The notes under the pieces are model-generated. The model saw nothing but the letters and a program-made list of their open reading frames with translations. It ran no database searches and was not told where the DNA came from. This document shows, in pieces, positions 51,989 to 61,500 of a stretch of DNA of 64,000 nucleotides (positions are counted from its first letter, which is position 1; the number at the start of each line of letters is the position of its first letter). Where the stretch lies: NCBI GenBank assembly GCA_017744415.1, contig JAGIBJ010000084.1:42458-106457 (forward strand), given 5' to 3'. Both the position numbers and the translations under genes were made by a program. Source of the DNA: Solirubrobacteraceae bacterium. GTDB lineage: Bacteria > Actinomycetota > Thermoleophilia > Solirubrobacterales > Solirubrobacteraceae.

Positions 51989-52036
51989 GAGGCGGCCGGC
52001 CGCGCATGCCTTCAGGCTTGCGCGGTCGGCCGCCTC
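51989..52036. terminator. 22-position hairpin between convergent genes
   Basis: Arms 51989-52010 and 52015-52036 pair at 21 of 22 positions (one G-U, one T-T mismatch) around loop TTCA, between the RCC1/FN3 gene 2 and the DUF6328 gene. Very strong stem, no U-tract; probably bidirectional. Confidence 0.65.
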
Positions 52037-52087
52037 TCGGGGCCGACCGGTCGGCGCGCGCCCTGCGTCCGGCGGTCCTGCGTCGGT

Positions 52088-52558
52088 TCAGCGCTGCTGC
52101 GCGCGGCGCCGCACTCCCGCGACCCCGAACCAGAACCACGCGAAGATCGCGACCGTCGCGACGCCGACGACCACCGTGGTCGGCGTACCGAAGAGAAAGT
52201 CGGTGACGAGCAGCACCGAACCGGTCATCGCCACCGCGAGGAAGAACAGCCCGCTGATCGCGGCTCGCTCCGCGAACCGGATGATCCGGCGCTTGTCGCC
52301 GCGCTGGAACAGCAGTCGGTGATAAGCGGCGGGAGCGATCAGCAACGCCGAACTCAGCGTCGCGCAGAGCAGCGTCGCGAGGTAGACATCGCGCGCGAAG
52401 TCCGACACCTCCCCGAACCGCGCCTGGAACGGTACGGCGAGCAGAAACGCGAACAGCAGCTGCACGCCCGGCATCGCGATGCGCAGCTCTTGCAGCAGCT
52501 CGCTCAGCTGACGGTCGAGCCGTGCCTGCTCGTGCTCGGGCCGTTCCGGGGCACCCAT
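52088..52558 (-). CDS. DUF6328 membrane protein
   Basis: 156-aa protein with four hydrophobic helices. SELLQELRIAMPGVQLLFAF followed by LLAVPFQARF is the DUF6328 hallmark; later segments are VYLATLLCATLSSALLIAP and AISGLFFLAVAMTGSVLLV. Function unknown. ATG 52558 is used because it gives MGAPERPEHEQ; upstream codons are atypical. A TAGAAC near-match box is 7 nt upstream. It follows leuS on the same strand, 71 nt away. Confidence 0.82.
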   Translation of the reverse strand: MGAPERPEHEQARLDRQLSELLQELRIAMPGVQLLFAFLLAVPFQARFGEVSDFARDVYLATLLCATLSSALLIAPAAYHRLLFQRGDKRRIIRFAERAAISGLFFLAVAMTGSVLLVTDFLFGTPTTVVVGVATVAIFAWFWFGVAGVRRRAQQR

Positions 52559-52629
52559 GGCCGTGGTTCTAGCGAAGGACCGCGCTCCCGACACCGGTCA
52601 AGCCCGGTGCCGGATCCGTCCGCCCGTTG

Positions 52630-55095
52630 CTAGCGAACGACGAAGTTCACGAGCTTGCCGGGCACGACGATCACCTTGACGACCTGCTTGCCGTCGAGGT
52701 GCGCGGCGACGTTCGGCTCGTTGCGCGCCAGCTCCTCGAGCGTGGCGTTGTCGGCGTCGGCCGGCGCGGTCACGCGGCCTCTGACTTTGCCCATCACCTG
52801 GCAGACGAGCTCGATCTCGTCGGCGACGAGGTAGCGCGCCTCCGCCTCGGGCCAGAGCTGCTCCCACAGCCGCGCGCCGTCGTTGAGGAGCGCGTAGCCG
52901 TCGGTGGTCGCGTGCGGCGCGAACGGGTAGAGCAGCGAGTTGGCCGTGGAGAGCGCGAAGCGCACCACACCGGGCTCAGCCTCGCCGCGCTTGGCGGCGC
53001 TGAGCTCGTTGAGGAGCTCCATCACCGCGGCGATCGCGGTGTTGAACGAGAAGCGCCCACCGATGTCGGCGGTCACCTTGTCGATCGCCCAGTGCGCCTT
53101 GCGCAGGATGCGCAGGCCGTCGGCGTTGGGCTCGGCCGGGAGCGCCTCGGCGGGGAGCTCTCCGGCGGCCTCAGCCGACGTGCGCCAGAGCCGCGAGATG
53201 AAGCGGCTCATGCCCTCGACGCCCTCGTCGCTCCAGTCGGCGTCCTGCTCGGGCGGGCCCATGAAGAGCACGTACGTGCGCAGGGTGTCGGCTCCGAAGC
53301 GCTCGACCATCACGCGCGGACTCACGACGTTGCCCTTGGACTTGGACATCTTCGCCCCGTCCTTGGTGATCATCCCCTGCGTGAACAGGTTCGCGAAGGG
53401 CTCGCGGGCGGTGAGCAGACCCATGTCGGCGAGCGCCTTGGTGAAGAACCGCGCGTAGAGCAGGTGGAGGATCGCATGCTCGACGCCGCCGATGTACTGG
53501 TCGACGGGCATCCAGCGGTCGACGATCTTCTTGTCCCACGCCGCCTCGGTGTTCTGCGCGTCGGTGTAGCGCAGGAAGTACCAGGACGAGTCGACGAACG
53601 TGTCCATCGTGTCGGTCTCGCGCTCGGCTGCGCCGCCGCACGACGGGCATGACGTGTGCACCCAGTCGGTCGCCGCGGCGAGCGGGCTCTTGCCTTTGGG
53701 CTTGTAGTCGGTGACGTCCGGGAGGACGACCGGGAGATCGGCCTCGGGCACCGGCACCATCCCGCAGCTCGGGCAGTGGATGATCGGGATCGGGCAGCCC
53801 CAGTAACGCTGGCGGCTGACGAGCCAGTCACGCAGGCGGTAGTTGACGGTCGCTTTGCCCTTGCCGTCGCGGTCGAGCCAATCGACGATCGCGTCGAGCG
53901 CCTCGCGGTTCGGAGTGCCGTCGAACTCGGGCGAGGAGTTCATGAGCGGGCCGTCGCTGAGGTACGGCAGCTCGACGGGCTGACTCGGCCCGCCCTCCCC
54001 CGCGATCACCTGCTTGATCGGCAGCTCGTACTTCGTGGCGAAGGCGAAGTCGCGGTCGTCGTGCGCAGGCACGGCCATGATCGCGCCCGTGCCGTAGTCC
54101 ATCAGCACGTAGTCGGCGACGTAGATCGGCAGCAGCTCGCCGTTGACGGGGTTGACGACGTGGCGACCGGTGAACACGCCCGTCTTCTCGCGGGCGTCGT
54201 CGCCGCGCTCCTTGGTGTCTCCCACCATCGCCTGGCGCACGTAGTCGGCGACGGCCTGCTCCTGCGGGGTGCCCTTGGCGAGCTCCGCGACATCCGGGTG
54301 CTCCGGCGCCATCACGAAGAAGGTCGCCCCGAAAAGTGTGTCGGGGCGAGTGGTGAAGACCGTGTACGAGGTGTCGAGCTCCTCGCAGCGGAACTGCACC
54401 TCGGCGCCGCGCGAGCGTCCGATCCAGTTGCGCTGCATCGTCTTCACGTGCGAGGGCCACTCGATCGTCTCGAGGTCGTCGAGGAGCTGCTCGGCGTAGT
54501 CGGTGATGCGGAAGAACCACTGCGTGAGCTGACGGATCTCGACCAGCGCACCCGAGCGCTCTCCGCGGCCGTCGATCACTTGCTCGTTCGCGAGCACGGT
54601 CTCGTCGACAGGATCCCAGTTGACCGCCGCCTCCTTGCGGTAGGCCAGCCCGGCCTCGTAGAGCTTGAGGAAGATCCACTGGGTCCAGCGGTAGTACTCC
54701 GGCGTACAGGTGGAGAGCTCGCGGGTCCAGTCGATCGAGACGCCCCAGCGACGGAACTGCTCCTGGAAGCTCGCGATCGCGGCGTCGGTCGACTCACGCG
54801 GGTGCTGGCCCGTCTTGATCGCGTGGTTCTCCGCCGGCAGGCCGAAGGAGTCGTAGCCCATCGGGTGCAGCACGCGGTGGCCGGTGCGGCGGCGGAAATG
54901 GGCCACCGCATCGCCGATCGTGTAGTTCTTCAGATGGCCGACGTGGGGCTCGCCGCTGGGGTACGGGAGCATCTCGAGCACGTAGGCGTCGCGGTCCGTC
55001 GGGCCATCCTCGGGAACGACCCACGTCTGCTCGTCCTCCCACACCTGCTGCCAGCGGGGTTCGATCTCGTGCGGGTCGTAACGGTAGTCGGCCAT
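52630..55095 (-). CDS. leuS: Leucyl-tRNA synthetase
   Basis: 821-aa class I aminoacyl-tRNA synthetase. HIGH-type motif HVGHL in [35 protein letters not shown], the CP1 editing domain ([29 protein letters not shown]), zinc-binding [12 protein letters not shown] and TSCPSCGG, and KMSKS ([10 protein letters not shown]). ATG 55095 gives [16 protein letters not shown]; a TATCCT box lies 12 nt upstream. The long upstream open frame is antisense to the coiled-coil gene. leuS near comEA/holA is a conserved association. Confidence 0.98.
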   Translation of the reverse strand: MADYRYDPHEIEPRWQQVWEDEQTWVVPEDGPTDRDAYVLEMLPYPSGEPHVGHLKNYTIGDAVAHFRRRTGHRVLHPMGYDSFGLPAENHAIKTGQHPRESTDAAIASFQEQFRRWGVSIDWTRELSTCTPEYYRWTQWIFLKLYEAGLAYRKEAAVNWDPVDETVLANEQVIDGRGERSGALVEIRQLTQWFFRITDYAEQLLDDLETIEWPSHVKTMQRNWIGRSRGAEVQFRCEELDTSYTVFTTRPDTLFGATFFVMAPEHPDVAELAKGTPQEQAVADYVRQAMVGDTKERGDDAREKTGVFTGRHVVNPVNGELLPIYVADYVLMDYGTGAIMAVPAHDDRDFAFATKYELPIKQVIAGEGGPSQPVELPYLSDGPLMNSSPEFDGTPNREALDAIVDWLDRDGKGKATVNYRLRDWLVSRQRYWGCPIPIIHCPSCGMVPVPEADLPVVLPDVTDYKPKGKSPLAAATDWVHTSCPSCGGAAERETDTMDTFVDSSWYFLRYTDAQNTEAAWDKKIVDRWMPVDQYIGGVEHAILHLLYARFFTKALADMGLLTAREPFANLFTQGMITKDGAKMSKSKGNVVSPRVMVERFGADTLRTYVLFMGPPEQDADWSDEGVEGMSRFISRLWRTSAEAAGELPAEALPAEPNADGLRILRKAHWAIDKVTADIGGRFSFNTAIAAVMELLNELSAAKRGEAEPGVVRFALSTANSLLYPFAPHATTDGYALLNDGARLWEQLWPEAEARYLVADEIELVCQVMGKVRGRVTAPADADNATLEELARNEPNVAAHLDGKQVVKVIVVPGKLVNFVVR

Positions 55096-55291
55096 CTGCG
55101 GGGGATCAGGATACGTGGGGAGCGCGCGCGAACGTCTTCTCGCGCGCGCGTGCGCGAGGAGCGCCCCCGCGCCAGCCGCCAGTTCCGAGCCCCCCCGAGC
55201 GCACGGATTTGCACCTTTCCGTGCAGGAGCGGGCTGCGCCGGGGCGAAGCAGACTTCCATGACGACCGGAGTGACGCGTACCATCGCGGGC

Positions 55292-56332
55292 ATGGCCAAC
55301 GCCGAAGGCAGTAAGGAGCCCGTGCGCCCGTTCGCCGGCGATGCCGGCTCCGGAGACACCACCCCTGCTGGGAAGGGCACGCCGTGGGGCAACGCCTCCG
55401 CCCGGGTCGAGCTGGTGGTCGATGCCGCCGAGCGCGCCGCCGAGGAGCTGCGCCGCCAGGCCGAGCGCCGCGCGCGCGAGCGCATCGCCGAGGCCGACCG
55501 CGCCGCCGAGCTGCGCGTCGAGGCCGCCGAGCGTGAGAGCGGTGAGATCATCGCCGCCGGCAAGGCCCGCGCCGCACGCGCCGAGGCGAAGGCGCGGGAG
55601 AGCGCCGCACGCGCCCGCGAGCATGCGATCGCCGAGCGCGACGCCGTGCAGCGCGAGGCCGCGCAGATCCTCGACGCCGCCCGCGCCGAGGCCGAGCAGC
55701 TCGTCCGTGAAACGCGCGGCGAGGTCGACGAACTCCTCTCCTCCGCCCAGGCCGAGGCCGATGAGGTGATCGGCGCGGCCGAGCACGAGGCCGACACCGT
55801 CCGCCGCCAGGTGCGCGGCGAGCTCGCCCGCGAGAAGGCGATGCTCGAGGCGGAGCTGAAGAAGGTCCGCGACGAGGCGGAGGGTGAGCGCGAGCGCATC
55901 CTGGCCGGCGTCGAGGACGAGGCCGCGGCACTGCGTGCCGAGGTCGAGCGCGAGGTCAAGGAGCGTCGCGAGGAGGCCGTGCGCCGCGCCCGCGAGGTCG
56001 TCAGCAACGCGCGCATCGCCGCCAGCGAGGTGCTCGAGGAGGGTTCCGAGCTCGGCAACAACCTCAACCAGCTTGCGAACTCGATGCGTTCCAACGCCGA
56101 GCGCATCCTCCGCGACACCGCCCAGGCGCACCGCGCCCTCACCGCCCGCCTCGACGCCGTCGAGAACCCGGTGATGGAGGACGATCGCCGGGGGCGAGAC
56201 GAGATCCGAGCGTCCCGCAGGGCGCCGCGCCCGGCCGCCCCGGTGAGCGACGACGAGCTCGGCGTGCCCGACTTCCTGTCGGTCAACAACCTGAGCGAGC
56301 GCGACTTCGACATCCCGGAGTTCCTGGCCTAG
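55292..56332 (+). CDS. Coiled-coil protein with two C-terminal FtsZ-tail-like motifs
   Basis: 346-aa protein: a short Gly/Pro-rich N-terminus, then residues ~35-285 almost wholly Ala/Glu/Arg coiled coil (DivIVA-like composition but no DivIVA N-terminal motif), then a helical stretch ending [20 protein letters not shown], a basic linker, and an acidic C-terminus with DELGVPDFL (321-329) and DFDIPEFLA (338-346, the last residues). Both match the conserved C-terminal peptide of FtsZ (actinobacterial form D-x-D-V-P-D-F-L). It is not FtsZ. Possibly a division or envelope scaffold binding an FtsZ-tail receptor such as SepF (inference). ATG 55292 follows TACCAT by exactly 7 nt. Confidence 0.85.
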   Translation: MANAEGSKEPVRPFAGDAGSGDTTPAGKGTPWGNASARVELVVDAAERAAEELRRQAERRARERIAEADRAAELRVEAAERESGEIIAAGKARAARAEAKARESAARAREHAIAERDAVQREAAQILDAARAEAEQLVRETRGEVDELLSSAQAEADEVIGAAEHEADTVRRQVRGELAREKAMLEAELKKVRDEAEGERERILAGVEDEAAALRAEVEREVKERREEAVRRAREVVSNARIAASEVLEEGSELGNNLNQLANSMRSNAERILRDTAQAHRALTARLDAVENPVMEDDRRGRDEIRASRRAPRPAAPVSDDELGVPDFLSVNNLSERDFDIPEFLA

Positions 56333-56367
56333 GGGGAACCGCCCCCAAGGCTCTCAGTCACTTCGCG

Positions 56368-56393
56368 AAGGGCGCCCCTCCGGGGGCGCCCTT
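56368..56393 (+). terminator. Terminator hairpin after the coiled-coil gene
   Basis: AAGGGCGCCCC (56368-56378), loop TCCG, GGGGCGCCCTT (56383-56393), then CGTCGTTCT. Eleven perfect pairs. Confidence 0.75.
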
Positions 56394-56477
56394 CGTCGTT
56401 CTGCGGCACCCATGCCACGCCTCCGGGAGACGCCGGCCAGCGGTCCTCGGACGGCACAGAGAGCTCCTCGAAACGAC

Positions 56478-56505
56478 CGAGGCCCCGGCGTGAGCCGGGG
56501 CCTCG
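56478..56505 (-). terminator. Terminator of tRNA-Ala
   Basis: CGAGGCCCCGGC (56478-56489), loop GTGA, GCCGGGGCCTCG (56494-56505). On the minus strand it starts 15 nt after the tRNA and is followed by GTCGTTTCG. Confidence 0.7.
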
Positions 56506-56520
56506 ATGCAGTGCGGGTGA

Positions 56521-56593
56521 TGGAGCTGAGGGGGCTCGAACCCCTGACCTCCGCCATGCCATGGCGGCGCTCTACCAGCTGAGCTACAGCCCC
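56521..56593 (-). tRNA. tRNA-Ala (anticodon GGC)
   Basis: 73-nt cloverleaf on the minus strand: acceptor GGGGCTG with 3' partner CAGCTCC including the alanine identity pair G3-U70, discriminator A73; D-arm AGCTCAGCTGGTAGAGC; anticodon stem CCGCC/GGCGG with loop ATGGCAT (anticodon GGC, reads GCC); T-arm AGGGGTTCGAGCCCCCT. CCA is not encoded. A TACCAT box (minus strand, 56606-56611) lies 12 nt upstream. Confidence 0.96.
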
Positions 56594-56681
56594 GCGGGAG
56601 TCGAGATGGTAGCACCGCGCCGGTCGCTGCGCGGTCTGGGGCGACGCATGCGCACTGCGCCTTGCAGGCGCCGCGAAAGGG

Positions 56682-57980
56682 TCAGTGCTGCGGCGCGATC
56701 TTCGCCATCAGCAGTCGCGCGGCGCTCACCGCAGCCGATCGGTCGTAGACCAGTCGATACTCGAAGCGTCGCGCCATGTCGTCGCCGTCGTCGCCGAGGT
56801 CGCGGGCCACCATCGCCGCCGTGAAATGCGGGCTGATGACAAAGACGTTCCACTCCTGCGCCATCGGATCGGACGGAGCAAGTGCGCCCCCGCGCACGCC
56901 GGCCACCGGCTCGCCGGAGATGTGTTCCCCCACCACGCCGACGAAAGCCGTGCGCTCGGCGAGCCGCCGATAGCGCTCGCGCGTCGCGGCCGTGAGGTGG
57001 CGCTCGGCCTGCAGGTTGGTGATTACCACCGCCTCCGGGCCGAGATCCTCCGCCTGCAGCTCGAGCTGCCGCGAGAGCGCCAACAGGAGCTGCTTGGTCG
57101 CCACCCGCGAGCGCTCGTCGGCGGCAGCAATCTGCTCGAACGGCGTGACGTCCTGAGTCGGTTCCGATCCCGGTGCGTGACTGCGCCGTGCCATCGGGAA
57201 CGTCGTTCCCACCGGCCGCAGCGAAGGCGCGGGAGCAGGGCGCCCATACATCCAGCCTTGGCCATGCGTCGCTCCGAGCGCGAGAGCGCGCTGCAGGTGT
57301 TCCGGAGTCTCGATCCCCTCGGCGAGAACGATGGCACCGAAGGCATCCGCCTGAGCATTGACCGCATGCATCGTGCGGGCCATCCGCAGCGACGCGCGGC
57401 CTTGGACGACGCTCATGTCGAGCTTGATGACGTCGGGCCGCAGGAACGGCATCAGCGCCAGCGATCGCGGGTCGACGCCCACGTCGTCGAGCGCGATCAT
57501 CGCACCGAGCCGGCGCAGTTGCTCGACCGCCTGCAGGACCTCGGCCGGACGATCTGTCAGCGCTCGCTCGGTGAACTCGAACACGACTTGCAGGCGCTCG
57601 CGGGCATCGGCGACGACCTCGTCGAACTGCGTCGGGATCGACGCCATCGCTGCCACCGGCTCGATGTTCACGAAGAGGGCGCTCGGCCGTTCGATCGCGG
57701 TGCCGAGCGCCCCGCGCAGGGCCGCCGCTCGGCAGGCCCAGTCAAGCGCTTCGAGACGCCCGGCCCGTACGGCCGTGCCGAACAACGCACCGGGGGTGTG
57801 AAGCGGCGAGTCCTGCGGCCCGCGAGCCAGCGCTTCGTAGCCCACCACCGACCCGGAGGAGAGCTCGACGATCGGCTGGTACACCGACGCGATCGTTCCC
57901 TGCTCCAGGATCGCGTCCAGTTCGAGCTCAGGACTCAGCACGTCGGGCGGGGTCGGCGGCGCGGCAGCAACATGACTCAT
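56682..57980 (-). CDS. EAL-DICT protein, putative cyclic-di-GMP phosphodiesterase
   Basis: 432-aa protein. EAL domain residues ~25-255 with the key positions present: YEALARG, LFVNIEP, VFEFTER, IALDDVG, VIKLD, LAEGIET; the final Q-G-x-x-Y/F-G-R-P is GQGWMYGRP. C-terminal ~140 residues match the DICT sensory domain (AVVITNLQAERHLTAATRER, FVGVVGEHI, WNVFVISPHFTAAMVARD). Likely hydrolyses c-di-GMP in response to a signal. ATG 57980 is used; the longer frame is Arg/Ser-rich. Divergent from the giant repeat protein, 603 nt away. Confidence 0.9.
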   Translation of the reverse strand: MSHVAAAPPTPPDVLSPELELDAILEQGTIASVYQPIVELSSGSVVGYEALARGPQDSPLHTPGALFGTAVRAGRLEALDWACRAAALRGALGTAIERPSALFVNIEPVAAMASIPTQFDEVVADARERLQVVFEFTERALTDRPAEVLQAVEQLRRLGAMIALDDVGVDPRSLALMPFLRPDVIKLDMSVVQGRASLRMARTMHAVNAQADAFGAIVLAEGIETPEHLQRALALGATHGQGWMYGRPAPAPSLRPVGTTFPMARRSHAPGSEPTQDVTPFEQIAAADERSRVATKQLLLALSRQLELQAEDLGPEAVVITNLQAERHLTAATRERYRRLAERTAFVGVVGEHISGEPVAGVRGGALAPSDPMAQEWNVFVISPHFTAAMVARDLGDDGDDMARRFEYRLVYDRSAAVSAARLLMAKIAPQH

Positions 57981-58583
57981 CGTTTTGGTATCGGCCGGTT
58001 CCCTCTCCGCAGAAGCGGATTCCGGTCTGAACGCCGATCGGACGGTGGACCTCGACGCTACCGCCTCCCCGCCGGAGTCGTCAGGTCGTCCGCGGGCGGT
58101 CGACAGGGCCCGGACGCGCAATTTGCCGGCATTAACCTCTAGCTGAGACTCAGGCTTGCGGCGAGACCATAAGGCTCTCGTTCACGGTCTGGTGACATCA
58201 AGCTCTACCTCAGCTTGACCATCCACCACGCTCAACCACCACGCTCATCGAGCAGCGCATCGGGGGAGCGACTGGGTCAGTGCTGGATTCGCCTCGGCGC
58301 CGAGGAGTCCTCCTCACGCCGATCGCGACTTGGCCAGCAACAACCGAATCCATGCCGCGGCCAGGACAGACATAGCTACGCCCCCGTCGTCAAGGCGAAA
58401 TCCCCAGCAACGACGGGCGAGAGCCGCTTTTCGGGGCGGTCCCCGCGGTTACCCTCAGCAACCGCGGGCCATTGAGCAATGCTCAGCGATACACCGGGAA
58501 GTTGCCCAAGAAGTGTGCAGCTGTCACACTGCCTCCCGGTTCGGAGTCCCAACCGAACTTCACGTCGCTTCTGGAGGAGCAAC
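57981..58583. promoter_or_regulatory. 603-nt divergent intergenic region with direct repeats, palindrome and leader hairpins
   Basis: No gene seen. Contains a tandem 12-nt direct repeat CCACCACGCTCA (58223-58234, 58236-58247); hairpins CCCGTCGT/ACGACGGG (near 58383-58417) and CCCGCGGTT/AACCGCGGG (near 58442-58468), both with AGCA at the loop end; a 13-bp palindrome TGAGCA-A-TGCTCA (58473-58485); nested CCGGGA/TCCCGG around GTGTG/CACAC; and GTTCGG/CCGAAC before the ribosome site GGAGGAGCAAC at 58573-58583. Probably a long structured 5' leader of the giant gene plus both promoters. No known riboswitch consensus recognised. Confidence 0.5.
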
Positions 58584-61500
58584 ATGTCCCACCCGTCCCA
58601 GCGGGGCAGCAGCCGCAAGGATGCGGCAACGCGCCGCCCCCTGCACCGCCTCTCAGTCCTCGTCACGTCGCTGCTGCTCGTGCTCGGCTTCTCGCCGGCG
58701 CTGAGCCAGGCCGCGACGGCCAACGTCACGCAGTCGGATCTCTGCAACGCGTGGAACGCCAACCCCACCTCCCCCGAGGTGACCCTCGCCAGTGGTTACA
58801 AGATCACCGGCTCCAAGCTCGTCCGTGCCGGCGCCAGCTGCGCCGCCGACGACGCTGCCGTCTCGATCAGCAACTCCGCCATTGCCGAGGTCAGCACGAC
58901 CTCCGGCGGTAGCGCTGCCTCGCGCATGCTCGCGGCCGCGGTCCAGACCGCCGTCAGCGAGTCCGACATCAAGGTCGGCGACGAGGTCTTCAAGGGCGCC
59001 TCCATCACGTCGCTGACCGCCGTGCTCCAGAACGGCTTCATCGGCATCAAGGGCGGCATCGAGCTCAAGTGGTCCAGTGGGACGGCCACCAAGCTCAACT
59101 TCGAGGGTCGCTTCTACGCGCTCGACCGCTTCAGCCTCGTGCTCCGCTCGCCCGCCGAGGGCTCGGTGCTCCCGAGCGTCGGCGGCCAGCCGATCAACTT
59201 CGCCGGCGACCTCGTCAAGGACAGCGCCGGCTACCACATGAACGTCAACGGCACGGCACCGCTCGTGACCGTCGGCGAGGGTGACAAGCAGATCTCCGTC
59301 AGCAACGCGACGCTCAAGATGACGCTCGCGAACGTGCTCACGGGCGATGGCCTCACCGTCACGGTCACCGGCGACGGTGGCCTCGGCACGGCCGTGAAGC
59401 TCACCGGCGCGAAGCTCACCGCCGAGTTCGACAGCACCGGCCTCCTGAAGGCCACGGGCAACGGCACGGTCAACGCGACCATCCCGGCCAACGGTCAGCT
59501 CCCCGAGGGCAAGGCCACCGGCACCGCCGACTTCACCTACATCCGCGACGGCAAGCAGCAGGCCGACTTCGCCGGCGACGTGAAGTTCGCCGACGCGTTC
59601 GTCGCCAACGCGAAGGGCACCCTCGACGCGCAGACCCTCACTTTCACGGGTGACGCGACCCTCACCAGCAACGACCTTCTCGTGAAGGGCGCCATCGACG
59701 GCATCGCCTACTGGGGCGACAACCTCGCCGGCCGCACGGTCGAGAACCGCGCGGGCGCGCAGGTCCAGGCCAAGAAGGGCGACGTCCTCGTCAAGACCGC
59801 GACCGCCAGCGTCACCGCCAAGGGCGTCGACATCAAGGGCTCGGCCCGCATCGGCGACGTCGACGGCGAGCAGTGGGCCAAGGGCACCGGCACCCTCGAC
59901 CTCACCGTCTCGGTGGCCGGCCTCCCGGACACCGCCATCAAGGGCACCGCCGACTTCGGCTGGGTGAAGGGCGGAAACCCCACCGTTGATTTCAAGGGCA
60001 CCGTCGGCTCCGGCTCGACGGCCATCGCCTCGGCCACCGGCACCGTCGACGGCAACAAGATCGACCTCACCGGCTCCGGCTCGCTCGTCAACCCCGACCT
60101 CTCCATCAAGGGCACCGTCGACGGCGTCGTCTACTACGGCGACAAGTCGGGCGACCAGGTCGCCGGCAAGGACGGCACCAAGGTCGCCGCCAAGAAGGGT
60201 GACTTCATCCTCCGCAGCGCAACCGCCAAGGTCGCGGCCAAGGGCTTCGACCTCACGGGCGCCGCCTCGATGGCGCGCGTCGGTGGCGACCTCTGGGCCT
60301 CGGGCGGCGGCACCGTCGACCTCACGCTCGGCGAGACCAGCCTCAAGGGCAGCGCCGACATGACCTGGGTCTCCGGCCAGCTCCCCTCCGTCGCCTTCAA
60401 GGGCTCGCTCAAGCAGGGCACCACGGCGGTCGGCAACGTCTCCGGCACGGTCGACGGCAACAAGCTCAGCCTCAAGGGTGATGGCTCGTTCGCGCAGAAC
60501 GGCCTCGCAGTGAAGGGCTCGGTCGAGGGCGTCGTCTACTACGGCGCTGACCTCTCCGGTCTCACGATCATCGACGGCTCCGGCAAGGAGACCGCAGCGA
60601 AGAAGGGCGACTGGATCGTCAAGAGCGCCACGGCCGACGCCACCTACCAGACCCTCAAGCTCGGCGCGACCGCTTCGTTCGGCAGCGTGGCGGGCAAGGA
60701 GTGGGCGAACGCCTCCGGCGCGCTCAGCGGCACCTACGGCGACACCGAGCTCAGCGGCTCGGCCAACGTCACCTGGGTCGAGGGCGCGAGCCCGGCCGCC
60801 ACGTACGAGGGCACCGTCAAGGCATTCGGCACCACGCTGAAGGCCAACGGCACCATCGACGCCAACAAGATCACGACGAAGGGCAACCTGTCCTTCGCCA
60901 CCGCCCAGATCGCGGCCCAGGGCCAGTTCGAGGGCGTCCTCTACTACGGCGACACCACGGGTGTCACCCTCCCGAACGCTGCCGGCAAGCAGGTCGCCGC
61001 CAAGCCGGGCGACTTCGTCGTCAAGGCTGCCGGCACCGGCCAGGCGATGGTCTGGAACACGCTCGTCAGCGGCGACGTCTCGCTCGTCAAGGCCGGCGGC
61101 GACATGTACGCCACGGGCGGCGGCACCGTCTCCGTCAGCGGCGGCGGCGTGAAGATCACGGGCACCGGCTCGTTCACCTGGCAGGAAGAGCAGTACCCGG
61201 TGCTGGCCTTCGCCGGCTCGGTCACCAACGGCACCACCGCCGTGGCCAACGTCACCGGCACCCTCGACGGTCGCAAGATCACGCTGAAGGGCGACGCCAA
61301 GATCACCGAGCCGAACTACACGTTCAGCGGTGCGGCCGAGGGCTACATGTACTACGGCACTCCGGGCGCGCGGAAGGTCGAGAACAAGGACGGCCAGCTC
61401 GTCACCGCTGCCAAGGGCGACTTCTTCCTGAAGACCACCCAGGGCAAGCTCGAGACGAAGGGCACCACCCTCACCGGCGCGATGTCGGCCGGCAAGGCCA

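Noticed and set aside
55096..56313. 406-residue N-terminal extension of leuS
   Set aside because: Antisense to the coiled-coil gene; LeuS starts at MADYRYDP.
58142..58583. c-di-GMP or c-di-AMP riboswitch before the giant gene
   Set aside because: I looked for the GEMM-I and ydaO consensus segments and did not find them; only general structure is reported.
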